Assembly (NCBI GenBank): GCA_024698685.1
Contig: JAILQZ010000053.1
Span: 1-44,747, forward strand
DNA: 44,747 bases
Direction: 5' to 3'
From: a bacterium
GTDB lineage: Bacteria; Actinomycetota; Coriobacteriia; Coriobacteriales; CADBOM01
Positions 14,989-23,743 of the stretch are shown in pieces. A model generated the notes under the pieces. It was given only the letters and a program-made list of their open reading frames with translations. It had not been told where the DNA came from and searched no databases. Within the stretch, counting starts at the first letter, position 1; every line of letters begins with the position of its first letter. Position numbers and translations under genes: made by a program.

Positions 14989-15969
14989 CTATTTCTCGCA
15001 GATGCCGAGGAGCCAGGTTTGGAGCGCCTGAAGCGGGTCGCCGCCCGACTTCATCGCCTTCTCGGCCTCGGCAGCGGATCCGAATGCGCCGATGAGCTCG
15101 TCGAACTCGAAGCCGGCGGCCCAGCGCGAGTGGTTCCTGTACTTCCAATCGGGGCCTCCGAGGACCATGCCGGTGGTCTTGCCGCAGGTGGAGCAGTCGT
15201 CGTTGCTCTTGGTCATCAGGAGCTCGCGGATCCTGTTGGCGCAGGTCGACATGATCTGGAAATAGGAGTCTTCGGGCATGCGCGCGAGGTACTCGGCGAC
15301 CTTCTTGGCATCGCGGGCGCTCATAGCATCGGCGACATCCCAGGGCTTGGGCTCCTCGGTGCGGACGACCATCTCGTCGATGGCGTCGGAGGAGATGTAG
15401 TTCTCGCCCTGCGCGATGGCGTACTCGGCGAGCTTCTTGACCTCGGTGTCTAGAGCAACCGTCGAGGTGCCGATCATGTCGATGAGCTTCTCCGCCTCGT
15501 AGAGGCCCATGTGCGAACCGTACTTCATGGCGAGCTTGCAGACGGTCTCGCCAAGGCCGGTACGCGAGTTCTTCGACTTGCACTCGATGATCGATGCCGC
15601 ATTGTACCTGGTGAATGCCCTGATGACCAGCGAGGACTTGGGGAGCTCCCCACCCTCGACGAACAGGACGGTGCTGTCGCATGGCTTGATCAGATAGTCG
15701 ACGAGGATGTCGGTCAGCGGCTTCTTGGCGTTTTCGATGCCCTTGATCACCACGAGGCGCTTCTCCGATGCGAACGGCGGGGTGTAGAGCGCGCTGGCGA
15801 GGCCATCGACGGATTCGAGCTCGCTCACGACGAACGTGTTCATGTTGAGCTCGAGCTCGCCCATCTCGGCGATCCTGTTCTCCATGGCCTTGAGCATGTC
15901 CTTGCGCTTGAGCTCGTCATCTCCCGCGACCAGATATGCGTGAAGCAGTGGTTTCCTCTCTTCAGACAT
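14989..15969 (-). CDS. holA: DNA polymerase III subunit delta
   Basis: HolA is the clamp-loader delta subunit that opens the beta sliding clamp. The 326-residue protein has the divergent AAA+-like N-terminal region HAYLVAGDDELKRKDMLKAM typical of the family (YLVxGDDxxLxxxxL), FASEKRLVVIKGIENAK, and the C-terminal region with ALQTWLLGICEK. Gene order comEA-comEC-holA is a standard arrangement in Gram-positive bacteria and supports the call. It starts 33 nt after the comEC stop and ends before a terminator. The sequence is diverged but the family pattern and context agree. Confidence 0.9.
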   Translation of the reverse strand: MSEERKPLLHAYLVAGDDELKRKDMLKAMENRIAEMGELELNMNTFVVSELESVDGLASALYTPPFASEKRLVVIKGIENAKKPLTDILVDYLIKPCDSTVLFVEGGELPKSSLVIRAFTRYNAASIIECKSKNSRTGLGETVCKLAMKYGSHMGLYEAEKLIDMIGTSTVALDTEVKKLAEYAIAQGENYISSDAIDEMVVRTEEPKPWDVADAMSARDAKKVAEYLARMPEDSYFQIMSTCANRIRELLMTKSNDDCSTCGKTTGMVLGGPDWKYRNHSRWAAGFEFDELIGAFGSAAEAEKAMKSGGDPLQALQTWLLGICEK

Positions 15970-16002
15970 GGTTGCCCTCCTTACAGTTGCATTGTTTTTC
16001 AG

Positions 16003-18513
16003 TCACCTACCATCATACGTTATCGCCGCGCCTTTTTGCGTGAGAGTGACCACGATGTCGCCCTGCAAATCAGTGCGGAGCACCTTGGAGCCCGCGCTGA
16101 CCAACGCATCGATGACGCGATAGGAGGGGTGGCCGTATGCGTTGCCCTCCCCGACGCTGATCAGCGAAGCCTTGGGGCCGAGCTTCTCCGCCAGCTCGGG
16201 AGTGATGGATGCGGCGCTGCCGTGATGGCCCACCTTGAGGATGTCGATGCTGCCGAGGCCGCTGGCGACCATGCTCTCGAGCTGCTCGCTCTCGGCGTCG
16301 CCGGTGAGCAGCGCGGTGATCTCGGGCTCGCCGTCGAGATCGGCATCGTAGCGCATGAGCAGGCAGATCGAGTCCTCGTTGTCGCAGCCATCGACCTCCT
16401 CGGTTGGCCAGATCATCTCGAGTTCGATATGCTCGGAGATCTTGATCCTCGAGCCGCAGGAGAGTTCGAAGACTCCCTCGCGCGCAAGGCCGTCGGCTGT
16501 TCGCAACGTGCTCGTCGCCTTCGGGTCATCGCAACTCAGGCAACCATCGGCTACCAGGATGGCCTCGACCGGCACCGTCGGGCTGAGCGCTGACAGCGAG
16601 CCGCAGTGGTCTTCGTCGAAGTGCGTGATCAGCACCGCGTCCAGGCTATAGGCTTTATTGCGCGAGAGCGCCGCGAGGAGCTTGGAGTCCTCGCGGCCCG
16701 TGTCGACCAGCAGTCTGACTCCCCCATCGGCAACCAGGATCGCATCTCCCTGGCCCACGTCCAATGCGACCAGCCGCGAAGGAGACGGCCAGAGCGCAGC
16801 AACGGCTCCAAACCCCAGCAGCGCCGCCAATGCTGCAACGAGGATGCCCTTGGAGCGTCTGCTGGGCAGCGGCCATGCGATCCAGACCGCCGCTCCCAGC
16901 GCAAGGGCGATGCAAGCCAGCTCGGCGCCTCCCTTGGAGAAGGGGATGGCGCACAACGGCAAGCTGGCGATGAACCTCACGATTGCGCAGAACCCCTCTG
17001 CGAGCAGGCACGCCGCACCGAGAAGCACATTGCCGACGGGAGCGAAGATCGCTGCAGCCAGCAGCGAGATCATGCCGAAGCCAAGAAGAAGCGCTATCGC
17101 GGGAGCTGCGAGGATGTTGCAGAACGGCCCTAGCATGCTCAGCGTCGCGAACGCGGGGATGGCGACGGGGCTCGTGCAGGCCTGCGCCGTCAGCGCCATT
17201 GCCAGCGGCGTGGATGCCTTGCGCAGGGAGCGCGGGGAGAGCGACTCGATCCATTCGGAGACCAGAGGCGTGAAGACGCAGAGTCCGAAAACGGCGAGAA
17301 CCGAGAGCACAAACCCCATGGAGTACGCGCATGAGGGATCGACGGCGAGCATAGCCACCACAGCCAGGGTCAGCGCGGAGAGGCTGTGCCTCCTCCTGCC
17401 GGCTAGCCACGCGACGTTTGCCGCCAGCGACATCGCACATGCCCTGATGGCCGACTCGTGCATGCCCGTCAGCCCGAGGTAGGAGATGCACGCAGCCGCG
17501 AGGATGGCGACTTTCGCGCCCTTGGGCAGGCGCGGGCGCGAGAGCGCCAGAGTGCTCAGCGCTATGACGATGCTCAGGTGGCTTCCGGAGACGGCGAGCA
17601 GATGGGCCAATCCGGTAAGCCTGAACGGGTCGCCGAGGCCAAGCTTGCCGACCTCTTCCCTATTGCCGAGCACGATGCCCGAGAGCAAAGCCGCACCATC
17701 GCCGCCAAAGCGGCTTAAAAGCTTTCCGGCCTTGAAGCGCAACTCCCCGAACAAGCCCTGGAGTGAGTGTGCCCAGGCGACGTCCTCGATCTTGCGGGGG
17801 CGAAACGTTGCGCCGATCAGCTGCTTGAAGCGGTATTCCGAGCCGCTCGAATCGTCGAGGAGATGCACGTCGCCGTAAACCGTGCACTCGCTTCCGAGGG
17901 GAAGTGGATCGAAATCGCCCCAACCGACCCTGACGTTGAGGGCAACGCCATCCTCGCTATAGACCACCGCTGTAGAGGTGGCCCCGAAATCCCCTGAGGA
18001 GACATCGTCGGTGACGACCATCCTGCACTTGCTCACATGCGTTGGGAAGCGCGAGATCGACGAGCTCAGATGCGAGTAGCAAAGCGATCCCGCTATCAGG
18101 CCCAACGCCAGCCCGGCGACGATCAGCACCACAACGGTGAGGATCGATTCCCTAGCCTCCCGACGCGCTATGCGCTGTGAGACGTTGGCCCGCTGTCTCG
18201 GAAGCTCATGAGCGCCCCTGCGCCACTCGATGCGTCCAAGCAGCGCCAAAGCCACGGCGAGGGCAACCGCAAGTATCAGCGCTCGAGGCTCCAGGACGCT
18301 CACGAGATCGCTCGCAGCGCTTTGCAGAACAATCAGCACGCCGCCACCGGAAGCATATGCCTGCCAGCAAAGCGCACGCGCAAGCCTGATGCCGCACCAC
18401 ATGGCTGCCGCAGACAACAGCAGCAGCGGCAATGACGGCCGCGCGGCATGGTGCTCCTCGACCTCGAGATCGTCCAACTCCTCGTCACCGAGGGCTTCGG
18501 CGATCAGACGCAT
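16003..18513 (-). CDS. comEC: ComEC/Rec2 DNA internalisation protein
   Basis: Polytopic membrane channel that takes single-stranded DNA into the cytoplasm in natural transformation. The 836-residue protein has N-terminal membrane helices, an extracytoplasmic OB-like region, then the competence domain with LSGIVLGNREE and LTGLAHLLAVSGSHLSIVIAL and many helices. The C-terminal metallo-beta-lactamase-like domain begins near residue 580 with ALDVGQGDAILV and contains LITHFDEDHCGSLSAL and LKVGHHGSAAS, so the nuclease metal site is intact. Its ATG lies inside the end of comEA with a 10-nt overlap. All three usual ComEC domains are present, so it is probably functional. Confidence 0.95.
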   Translation of the reverse strand: MRLIAEALGDEELDDLEVEEHHAARPSLPLLLLSAAAMWCGIRLARALCWQAYASGGGVLIVLQSAASDLVSVLEPRALILAVALAVALALLGRIEWRRGAHELPRQRANVSQRIARREARESILTVVVLIVAGLALGLIAGSLCYSHLSSSISRFPTHVSKCRMVVTDDVSSGDFGATSTAVVYSEDGVALNVRVGWGDFDPLPLGSECTVYGDVHLLDDSSGSEYRFKQLIGATFRPRKIEDVAWAHSLQGLFGELRFKAGKLLSRFGGDGAALLSGIVLGNREEVGKLGLGDPFRLTGLAHLLAVSGSHLSIVIALSTLALSRPRLPKGAKVAILAAACISYLGLTGMHESAIRACAMSLAANVAWLAGRRRHSLSALTLAVVAMLAVDPSCAYSMGFVLSVLAVFGLCVFTPLVSEWIESLSPRSLRKASTPLAMALTAQACTSPVAIPAFATLSMLGPFCNILAAPAIALLLGFGMISLLAAAIFAPVGNVLLGAACLLAEGFCAIVRFIASLPLCAIPFSKGGAELACIALALGAAVWIAWPLPSRRSKGILVAALAALLGFGAVAALWPSPSRLVALDVGQGDAILVADGGVRLLVDTGREDSKLLAALSRNKAYSLDAVLITHFDEDHCGSLSALSPTVPVEAILVADGCLSCDDPKATSTLRTADGLAREGVFELSCGSRIKISEHIELEMIWPTEEVDGCDNEDSICLLMRYDADLDGEPEITALLTGDAESEQLESMVASGLGSIDILKVGHHGSAASITPELAEKLGPKASLISVGEGNAYGHPSYRVIDALVSAGSKVLRTDLQGDIVVTLTQKGAAITYDGR

Positions 18514-19148
18514 ATCAGGGCCTTGATCTTGGAGAACCTCCCATCCCCTATCCCGGAAACGTTGCGGATGTCTTCGATGCTGTCGAAGCGCCCGTTAAGC
18601 TGCCTATAGCTGATGATCTCCCCAGCTATCGCGGGGCCGATGCCCGGCAGCGTCTCGAGCTCCTCCGTGCTTGCGGTGTTGATGTTCACCTTCGAGAGGC
18701 TGGCGGATCCGCTCGTTCCCTGCGCAGAGCCGGCCTCGTCCTTCGTGGGTATGTAGATCTGCTCGCCATCGACGAGCTCGTGCGCGAGATTGACCGAGGC
18801 CGTGTTCGCGTTCTTGGCGAACCCGCCTGCCGCGTCAACGGCGGCCTCCGCCCGGACACCCTGCGCGAACGTGTAGACGCCGGGTTTCTTCACCGCCCCG
18901 ACGACGTGCACGTAGATGATCTTCTGCTCGGACTTGGGTGCAGCGGCATCGCCGCCCTCCCCAACGGATGAGGCGGATTCCTCGCTGGAGACGATGCTGA
19001 TCCCGCCGCTCGAAGGCCACCAATGCGCGAGCGCGAGCCCCGCCACCAGAACCGCGACTATAGCCGCGGCGACGATGACGTTCTTGGGAACCTTCGAAAT
19101 GCCCGCGCGCTCCGGCAACCTCGCGCGCTTGCCAACAGACCCCTTCAA
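18504..19148 (-). CDS. comEA: ComEA family DNA-binding competence protein
   Basis: Membrane-anchored receptor for incoming DNA. Residues 24-41 form a single transmembrane helix. An SLBB domain follows (about 76-135: IIYVHVVGAVKKPGVYTF...), and a C-terminal helix-hairpin-helix pair (about 152-214: KVNINTASTEELETLPGIGPAIAGEIISYR...). The start codon is TTG at 19148, 8 nt after GGAGG; no ATG fits. It is first in comEA-comEC-holA. Four direct repeats with an 11-bp period lie 67-106 nt upstream and are a candidate regulatory array. Confidence 0.93.
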   Translation of the reverse strand: MKGSVGKRARLPERAGISKVPKNVIVAAAIVAVLVAGLALAHWWPSSGGISIVSSEESASSVGEGGDAAAPKSEQKIIYVHVVGAVKKPGVYTFAQGVRAEAAVDAAGGFAKNANTASVNLAHELVDGEQIYIPTKDEAGSAQGTSGSASLSKVNINTASTEELETLPGIGPAIAGEIISYRQLNGRFDSIEDIRNVSGIGDGRFSKIKALICV

Positions 19149-19214
19149 CGCTCGGCCCTCCTCGTTTCTTACGAGAAGAGCCTATCGCCGCAACCTTAAC
19201 GCAACGCCGAAAGC

Positions 19215-19254
19215 TTCCAAATGGGTTCCAAAGGAATTCCAAACAGAATCCAAA
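19215..19254. repeat. Four 11-bp-period iterons upstream of comEA
   Basis: TTCCAAA begins at 19215, 19226 and 19237, and ATCCAAA at 19248, so four 7-bp units recur at exactly 11-bp spacing with variable 4-bp spacers. On the comEA strand the unit reads TTTGGAA. The most gene-proximal unit may overlap a -35 box (TTGGAA, about 16 nt, TAAGGT). No gene covers this stretch (19149-19400). The spacing of one helical turn suggests cooperative binding of a regulator on one face of the DNA. Confidence 0.6.
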
Positions 19255-19400
19255 TGCAAGCGGACGCAGATTGGCCTTTGGGAATGCCTCCACGAGCCCA
19301 CCAGATGCGCTCTGGGCGGCGTTAGGCTGGAATTCGATAAAGGATGCGACGCAGCAAAACCCGCGCTTAGAGGCTATTTGAGAGGCCCGGACCCGCTGTC

Positions 19401-20636
19401 CTAACGGTTGCACCTGCACTCGACGATCTGCATCGAGTCGCAGATCTCGCGAGCCCACAAGGCGAAGTCCATCTTGGCGGCGCACTCCTCCACCTCGCGC
19501 ATTTTGGCGTGGGTCTCGGGGCTGCGCGGCAGGAAGAGGGTGCAGCAGTCGGCACAGGCGCGCGTCGAGAGGTCGAAGGTGCCGATGCGCTGAGCGAGCG
19601 CGATGATCTCCTGCTTGTCCGTGCCGATGAGCGGCCTGAATACCGGGAGCTCGGCGACGGCGTCGACGGCGCGGATGTTCTCCATCGTCTGCGAAGCCAC
19701 CTGACCGAGCGACTCGCCGGTGACGATCGCCTTGCCTCCCATGCGCCTGGCGACTTCGTTGGCGACGGTGAACATCAGCCTGCGGAAGAAGATGACTCGC
19801 AGCTTGGGGGGCACGACGTTGGCGATCTCGGCCTGATAGTCCCCTATTCGCGCGATGCACAGGCGCTTGACGCCGCCAGTGCTCGAAAGGCCCTCGCATA
19901 TCTCCCGCACGAGGTATTCGCTGGAATCGTCGGTCTGCGGGGCTCCGGAGAAGTGCAGCGCGATGGCGACGGCACCGCGATGGATCATGCGCCACATCGC
20001 GACGGGTGAATCGATGCCGGTGGAAAGCAACGCGATGACGTTGCCGGCCGTGCCCACGGGTAGCCCGCCCATGCCGGGCTGCGTGTCGGCGTAGATGTAG
20101 GTGCTTCCCTGGATGACCTCGACGAATACGGTGACGTCGGGATACTCCATCTGGACCTTGGCCTCGGGGAAGCTCTCGCAGAGATGGGAGCCGATGATCT
20201 GGTTTAGTTCCATCGAACCGATCGGGAAGTCGGTGTTCGACCTGCGCGCTCGAACCTTGAAGCTGCCGAACGGCTCGGCGGCGCCGAGCACCTTGGCGGC
20301 TACGCGCCTGATGTCATCGAGCTCGCGATTGGTGCGCCAACCGCGGGAGACGCGTGCTACGCCCGGGATGTCGCGAAGGATCTGGAAGAGGCGGTCGAGA
20401 GCCGGGTTGGCCAACCCGCCCTCGATGAATCCCTCGTCGTCGAGCACCAGCCCGGGGCCGAGCGCCTCTACATCCACATGAACGAGAATCCTCCCCGAGA
20501 TCTTGCGTACGCCATCGACGGGGAGGTCCTTGCTGAGAAACGATATGTTGTCTATGAGTTTGCGCTCGAACGACGAGCGGTTGCGGCCCTTGAGGCCGAT
20601 CTCATGGTAATGGACGAGAAAAACTGGCTGGGTCAT
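19401..20636 (-). CDS. thiI: tRNA 4-thiouridine synthase ThiI
   Basis: ThiI adenylates uridine 8 of tRNA and transfers sulfur to it. The N-terminus VFLVHYHEIGLKGRNRSSFERKL is the ferredoxin-like domain, followed by a THUMP domain (about 60-165) and the PP-loop ATPase motif LLSTGIDSPVAMW near residue 203. The usual SGGIDS is STGIDS here. The C-terminal conserved cysteine region is ACADCCTLFLP. At 411 residues it lacks the rhodanese domain of the E. coli enzyme, as in Bacillus, so a dedicated cysteine desulfurase outside the window probably supplies sulfur. It follows rpoZ by 17 nt and is last in mihF-gmk-rpoZ-thiI. Confidence 0.93.
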   Translation of the reverse strand: MTQPVFLVHYHEIGLKGRNRSSFERKLIDNISFLSKDLPVDGVRKISGRILVHVDVEALGPGLVLDDEGFIEGGLANPALDRLFQILRDIPGVARVSRGWRTNRELDDIRRVAAKVLGAAEPFGSFKVRARRSNTDFPIGSMELNQIIGSHLCESFPEAKVQMEYPDVTVFVEVIQGSTYIYADTQPGMGGLPVGTAGNVIALLSTGIDSPVAMWRMIHRGAVAIALHFSGAPQTDDSSEYLVREICEGLSSTGGVKRLCIARIGDYQAEIANVVPPKLRVIFFRRLMFTVANEVARRMGGKAIVTGESLGQVASQTMENIRAVDAVAELPVFRPLIGTDKQEIIALAQRIGTFDLSTRACADCCTLFLPRSPETHAKMREVEECAAKMDFALWAREICDSMQIVECRCNR

Positions 20637-20653
20637 GGCCCGCGCCTTTCAAG

Positions 20654-20908
20654 CTAGGCCTGCGGCTCATCCTCTTTGAGATCGATGAGATCGCCGCGCT
20701 CGACCTCTTCCATCGCAAGCGAGAGGGGCTTGCAATCGGAGAACTGCGAGATCTCGGCAACGGTCTGCAGCTGCAGTGCCCTCGTCTTCTGGCCGCACAT
20801 CATGTCGTTGATGTCGCGGGCGCGCTTTGCGGTGATAGCGCAGAGGAGGAACTTGTCGTTGTCGGTCTTCTCAAGAAGCTTGTCTATGTGCTGGTCGATG
20901 ATTGACAT
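20654..20908 (-). CDS. rpoZ: DNA-directed RNA polymerase subunit omega
   Basis: RpoZ is the small subunit that helps fold and stabilise beta-prime in RNA polymerase. The 84-residue product MSIIDQHIDKLLEKTDNDKFLLCAITAKRARDIN... has the RpoZ core pattern, where the lysine and arginine of TAKRARDIN match the usual xAKRARQIN. The start at 20908 is preferred over an upstream ATG at 20929 that would overlap less plausible residues. Its place directly after gmk is the standard actinobacterial order. Confidence 0.92.
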   Translation of the reverse strand: MSIIDQHIDKLLEKTDNDKFLLCAITAKRARDINDMMCGQKTRALQLQTVAEISQFSDCKPLSLAMEEVERGDLIDLKEDEPQA

Positions 20909-20938
20909 TTGCCTATCTTTCCATTCCACGCCGAAGCG

Positions 20939-21496
20939 TTAGCCTATCTCGAAATCGATGATCGAATTCAGCTCGCTCACTGCTATATCGACTTCATCGT
21001 TCGTAACCGAATAATTATAGCAGCCTTCCAGTTCCATTTCCATCTTGGCGTTGGCAAGCCGCAGCTCGATCTGCTCTTCGCTTTCCGTGCCCCTGCCGAT
21101 CAGGCGCTTCCTCAGCTCCTCGAACGAGGGGGGCTTGACGAAGATCAGGATCGCCTCGGGATAGCTCCTCTGCACGATGAGCGCTCCCTGCACGTCGATC
21201 TCGAGTATCACGCTGAGACCGTCTTCGAGGCGCTGTTCGACTGCGCTTCGCAGCGTGCCGTAGCGATTGCCGTGCACATCCGCCCACTCCAGGAAGTCAC
21301 CCTCCTCGATTCGGCGGTCGAACTCTTCCCTGCTGAGAAAGAAATACGTCTCCCCATCGATCTCGCCCGGCCTGGGCTGGCGAGTCGTAGCGGAGACGGA
21401 TAACCACAAGTCCTCCCGGACAGACATGAGCCCTTTGACGAGGGTTCCCTTGCCTGCGCCGGACGGACCTGAGATTACAAAGAGGCGATTCGCCAT
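20939..21496 (-). CDS. gmk: Guanylate kinase
   Basis: Gmk phosphorylates GMP to GDP. The 185-residue protein begins with the P-loop FVISGPSGAGKGTLVKGL, followed by the GMP-binding SVSATTRQPRPGEIDGETYFFLSREEFDRRIEEGDFLEWADVHGNRYGT, and EIDVQGA. The length is normal. Its ATG shares one base with the mihF stop (TAATG), so translation is coupled to mihF. Confidence 0.97.
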   Translation of the reverse strand: MANRLFVISGPSGAGKGTLVKGLMSVREDLWLSVSATTRQPRPGEIDGETYFFLSREEFDRRIEEGDFLEWADVHGNRYGTLRSAVEQRLEDGLSVILEIDVQGALIVQRSYPEAILIFVKPPSFEELRKRLIGRGTESEEQIELRLANAKMEMELEGCYNYSVTNDEVDIAVSELNSIIDFEIG

Positions 21497-21810
21497 TACT
21501 TGGAAGCGAGCCTCTCGATGAGGGCTTCCTTCTGGCGGGTGCCGAGACCCTTGATCCTGCGAGTGTCGGAGATTCCGAGCTCCTCCATGATCTTGGTTAC
21601 CTTGGCCGCGCCGTAGCCGGGGAGGGAGGAGATCATGTCCTTGACCTTCAGCTTGTCGATTACGGGATCATCGACGGTGTTGAGGATCTCGGTGATGGTG
21701 ATCTTTCCATCCTTGATCTTGCTGCGAAGCTCTGCGCGAGCATGGCGAGCCTGCGCTGCCTTCTCGAGTGCTGCACGACGCTGTTCATCAGTCTGATTGG
21801 GCAATGCCAT
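21496..21810 (-). CDS. mihF: Actinobacterial integration host factor (mIHF family)
   Basis: A 104-residue nucleoid-associated protein of the actinobacterial IHF family, unrelated to proteobacterial IHF. The N-terminal helix LEKAAQARHARAELRSKIKDGKITITEILN is followed by the DNA-binding helix-turn-helix region with SSLPGYGAAKVTKIMEELGISDTRRIKGLGTRQKEALIERL, the hallmark of the family. It heads mihF-gmk-rpoZ-thiI. Its 5' leader contains two mutually exclusive inverted repeats and a motif shared with the M23 peptidase gene. In mycobacteria and Streptomyces the family is important for nucleoid organisation. Confidence 0.95.
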   Translation of the reverse strand: MALPNQTDEQRRAALEKAAQARHARAELRSKIKDGKITITEILNTVDDPVIDKLKVKDMISSLPGYGAAKVTKIMEELGISDTRRIKGLGTRQKEALIERLASK

Positions 21811-21893
21811 ATCTACAACCTTGCCTTTCTACGTGTCCAGTAAGTCCTCGACCGTTACCAAATGAGCGGGGTAATCCAAGTCGAAATGCCATT

Positions 21894-21919
21894 CGTCAGT
21901 TAGCAAACCTGACGTTTGC
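21894..21919. repeat. Two overlapping inverted repeats in the mihF leader
   Basis: GCAAAC (21903-21908) pairs with GTTTGC (21914-21919) around CTGAC. CGTCAG (21894-21899) pairs with CTGACG (21909-21914). The two pairings share bases and cannot coexist in one RNA, so this may be a small switch or an operator for two binding modes. It lies 84-110 nt upstream of the mihF ATG. Confidence 0.4.
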
Positions 21920-21929
21920 ATTGTCATAT

Positions 21930-21958
21930 TCTATAGGCTTTTATCGGAATGAACCCAA
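21930..21958 (-). promoter_or_regulatory. Candidate mihF operon promoter
   Basis: On the minus strand TTGGGT (21953-21958) and TATAGA (21930-21935) are spaced by exactly 17 nt. It would give a leader of about 110 nt containing the overlapping inverted repeats. An alternative promoter within the GTTTGCTAAC stretch, closer to the gene, is possible. Confidence 0.4.
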
Positions 21959-21965
21959 ATTAATC

Positions 21966-21988
21966 GCCTATGCGCGCAAGCGTTAGGC
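21966..21988 (-). terminator. Hairpin downstream of the pyr operon
   Basis: GCCTA and TAGGC close a stem with an inner CGC-GCAA-GCG tetraloop. It lies about 65 nt past the pyrF stop and is followed on the minus strand by GATTAATTTGGG. It is the best terminator candidate between pyrF and mihF. Confidence 0.4.
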
Positions 21989-22052
21989 TTTCGGCTTCTG
22001 TCAGGTGCTGAACGGATAGGCTTCGTGGATATTTTGTGAGCGTTTATGGCGC

Positions 22053-22775
22053 TTATCCTGCGATTATCTCCTCGACGATGGCCTCGAATGCAGCCGCGGG
22101 ATCGCCCGCCTGGGTGATAGGCCGGCCGATGACGACGTGGCTCGCGCCCGCCGAGATGGCCGCGGAAGGGGTTGCGATTCGAGCCTGGTCGCCAGCCGCG
22201 CTGCCTGCGGGCCTGACGCCCGGGGTGACGATGAGAGCATCCGGACCGAGGAGCTCGCGCAGCATCGCGGCCTCGAGGGGCGAGGCCACCACGCCGTTCG
22301 CTCCGCTGCCGCACGCCAGCGCTGCAAGGCGCTTGACCTGGGACTGCGCATCCGAATCGACTCCGACCGTCTGCAGCGTCTCATCGTCCATGCTCGTCAG
22401 CACTGTCACCGCGAGGATCGCAGGAAGCTCGCCAGCAGCTCCGGCAGCCGCACCTTCGATGGCGGCCTTGGCCATCTCTGCGCCTCCGCATGCGTGAATC
22501 GTCAGCATGTCCGCGCCGGTGGATGCGATCGAGGCCGCCGCGCCGCGGATCTGGTGCGGGATGTCGTGGAGCTTCAGATCGAGAAAGATCTTGAATCCGC
22601 GCTTCTTGAGCTCGGCGACTATCGCAGGACCCTCCGTGTAGTAGAGCGTCATGCCGATCTTGAGCCAGCGCGCGCTGCCCTGCAGCATATCCGCGAGCTC
22701 GAGCGCCCGCACCCTGTCGCAATCGAGGGCGACGATGATCCTATCCCTTGCCTGATCTGCCGTTATGCCTGCCAT
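22053..22775 (-). CDS. pyrF: Orotidine 5'-phosphate decarboxylase
   Basis: PyrF makes UMP from OMP, the last step of de novo pyrimidine synthesis. The 240-residue barrel shows RIIVALDCDR, WLKIGMTLYYTEGP, and the catalytic FLDLKLHDIPHQI with the Asp-Lys-x-x-Asp-type residues. Phosphate-binding TPGVRPAG and VIGRPITQAGDP follow at the C-terminus. The start at 22775 has AAGGAG six bases upstream; the longer open frame overlaps pyrD out of frame. It lies 56 nt after pyrD and ends the pyrRBCKDF operon. Confidence 0.96.
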   Translation of the reverse strand: MAGITADQARDRIIVALDCDRVRALELADMLQGSARWLKIGMTLYYTEGPAIVAELKKRGFKIFLDLKLHDIPHQIRGAAASIASTGADMLTIHACGGAEMAKAAIEGAAAGAAGELPAILAVTVLTSMDDETLQTVGVDSDAQSQVKRLAALACGSGANGVVASPLEAAMLRELLGPDALIVTPGVRPAGSAAGDQARIATPSAAISAGASHVVIGRPITQAGDPAAAFEAIVEEIIAG

Positions 22776-22831
22776 GTTAGCTCCTTTGCTCCCTCTGGCG
22801 CCGCGTTTCGGAAGGTGCCATCCGCCGCGCC

Positions 22832-23743
22832 CTACTCCAGTGCACCGACCAGCTCCGAAACGGACCCGATCGAATTGTCCTCCAGATATCGCTCGATCCC
22901 ATCGATGACCTTGACGGAGGCCAGAGGGTCGATGAAGTTCGCCGAGCCGACGGCCACGGCGCTGGCGCCCGCGAGGATGAACTCGATTGCATCCTCTGCG
23001 CAGACGATTCCGCCCATTCCGATTAGCGGCACGTCGATCGCCTTGTGCACCTCGTAGACCATGCGCAGCGCCACCGGCTTTATCGCCGGGCCGGAGAGCC
23101 CCGCGACCTTCCGGTTGAAGACCGCCTTGCGAGTGCGCGCATCGATGGCCATCGCGAGCAGCGTGTTGATCAGCGAGAGCGCGTCGGCGCCCTCGTCGAC
23201 CACGGCGCGCGCGATCGAGACGATGTCGGTGACGTTGGGGGTGAGCTTGACGATGATCGTGCGCTCGGTGACCTTCCTGCAAGCTGCCATGATCCGAGCA
23301 GCGGCCTCGGGGTCGGTGCCGAAGGTCATGCCGCCGCTGTCGACGTTGGGGCAGGAGACATTGAGCTCATAGGCGTCTGCGCTCCCCTCCTCCTCCAGCC
23401 GCTCGATGATCGCGGCGAACTCGGCGACGCTGTGGCCGGAGACGTTGACGATGATGGGCACATCCTGCTGCGAGAGCCACGCGAGGTCGCCGGCGCAGAA
23501 GGCCTCTACGCCGGGATTCTGCAGGCCGATCGAATTGAGCATGCCGCTGGGACTCTCGGCGATCCTGACGCCCTCGTTGCCGCGCCACGGCTCGAGCGAG
23601 ACGCCCTTGGTGGTAACCGCACCGAGCCTGTCGAGCTCGAAGAACTCGGCGTATTGCATTCCCGAGGCGAAGGTTCCCGATGCGGTGGTCACCGGGTTCT
23701 TCATCGTGAGCTTGCCGATGCGGGTCGTGAGGTCAACGCTCAT
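22832..23743 (-). CDS. pyrD: Dihydroorotate dehydrogenase, catalytic subunit (class 1B)
   Basis: PyrD oxidises dihydroorotate to orotate with FMN and, as class 1B, passes electrons to PyrK and then NAD. The 303-residue protein has the N-terminal KNPVTTASGTFASG, the active-site cysteine in YELNVSCPNVDSGG, TLLAMAIDARTRK, and the FMN-binding GMGGIVCAEDAIEFILAGASAVAVG. Its ATG overlaps the pyrK stop as ATGA, as expected for partners of one heterotetramer. The start at 23743 is set by this overlap and the family N-terminus. Confidence 0.96.
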   Translation of the reverse strand: MSVDLTTRIGKLTMKNPVTTASGTFASGMQYAEFFELDRLGAVTTKGVSLEPWRGNEGVRIAESPSGMLNSIGLQNPGVEAFCAGDLAWLSQQDVPIIVNVSGHSVAEFAAIIERLEEEGSADAYELNVSCPNVDSGGMTFGTDPEAAARIMAACRKVTERTIIVKLTPNVTDIVSIARAVVDEGADALSLINTLLAMAIDARTRKAVFNRKVAGLSGPAIKPVALRMVYEVHKAIDVPLIGMGGIVCAEDAIEFILAGASAVAVGSANFIDPLASVKVIDGIERYLEDNSIGSVSELVGALE

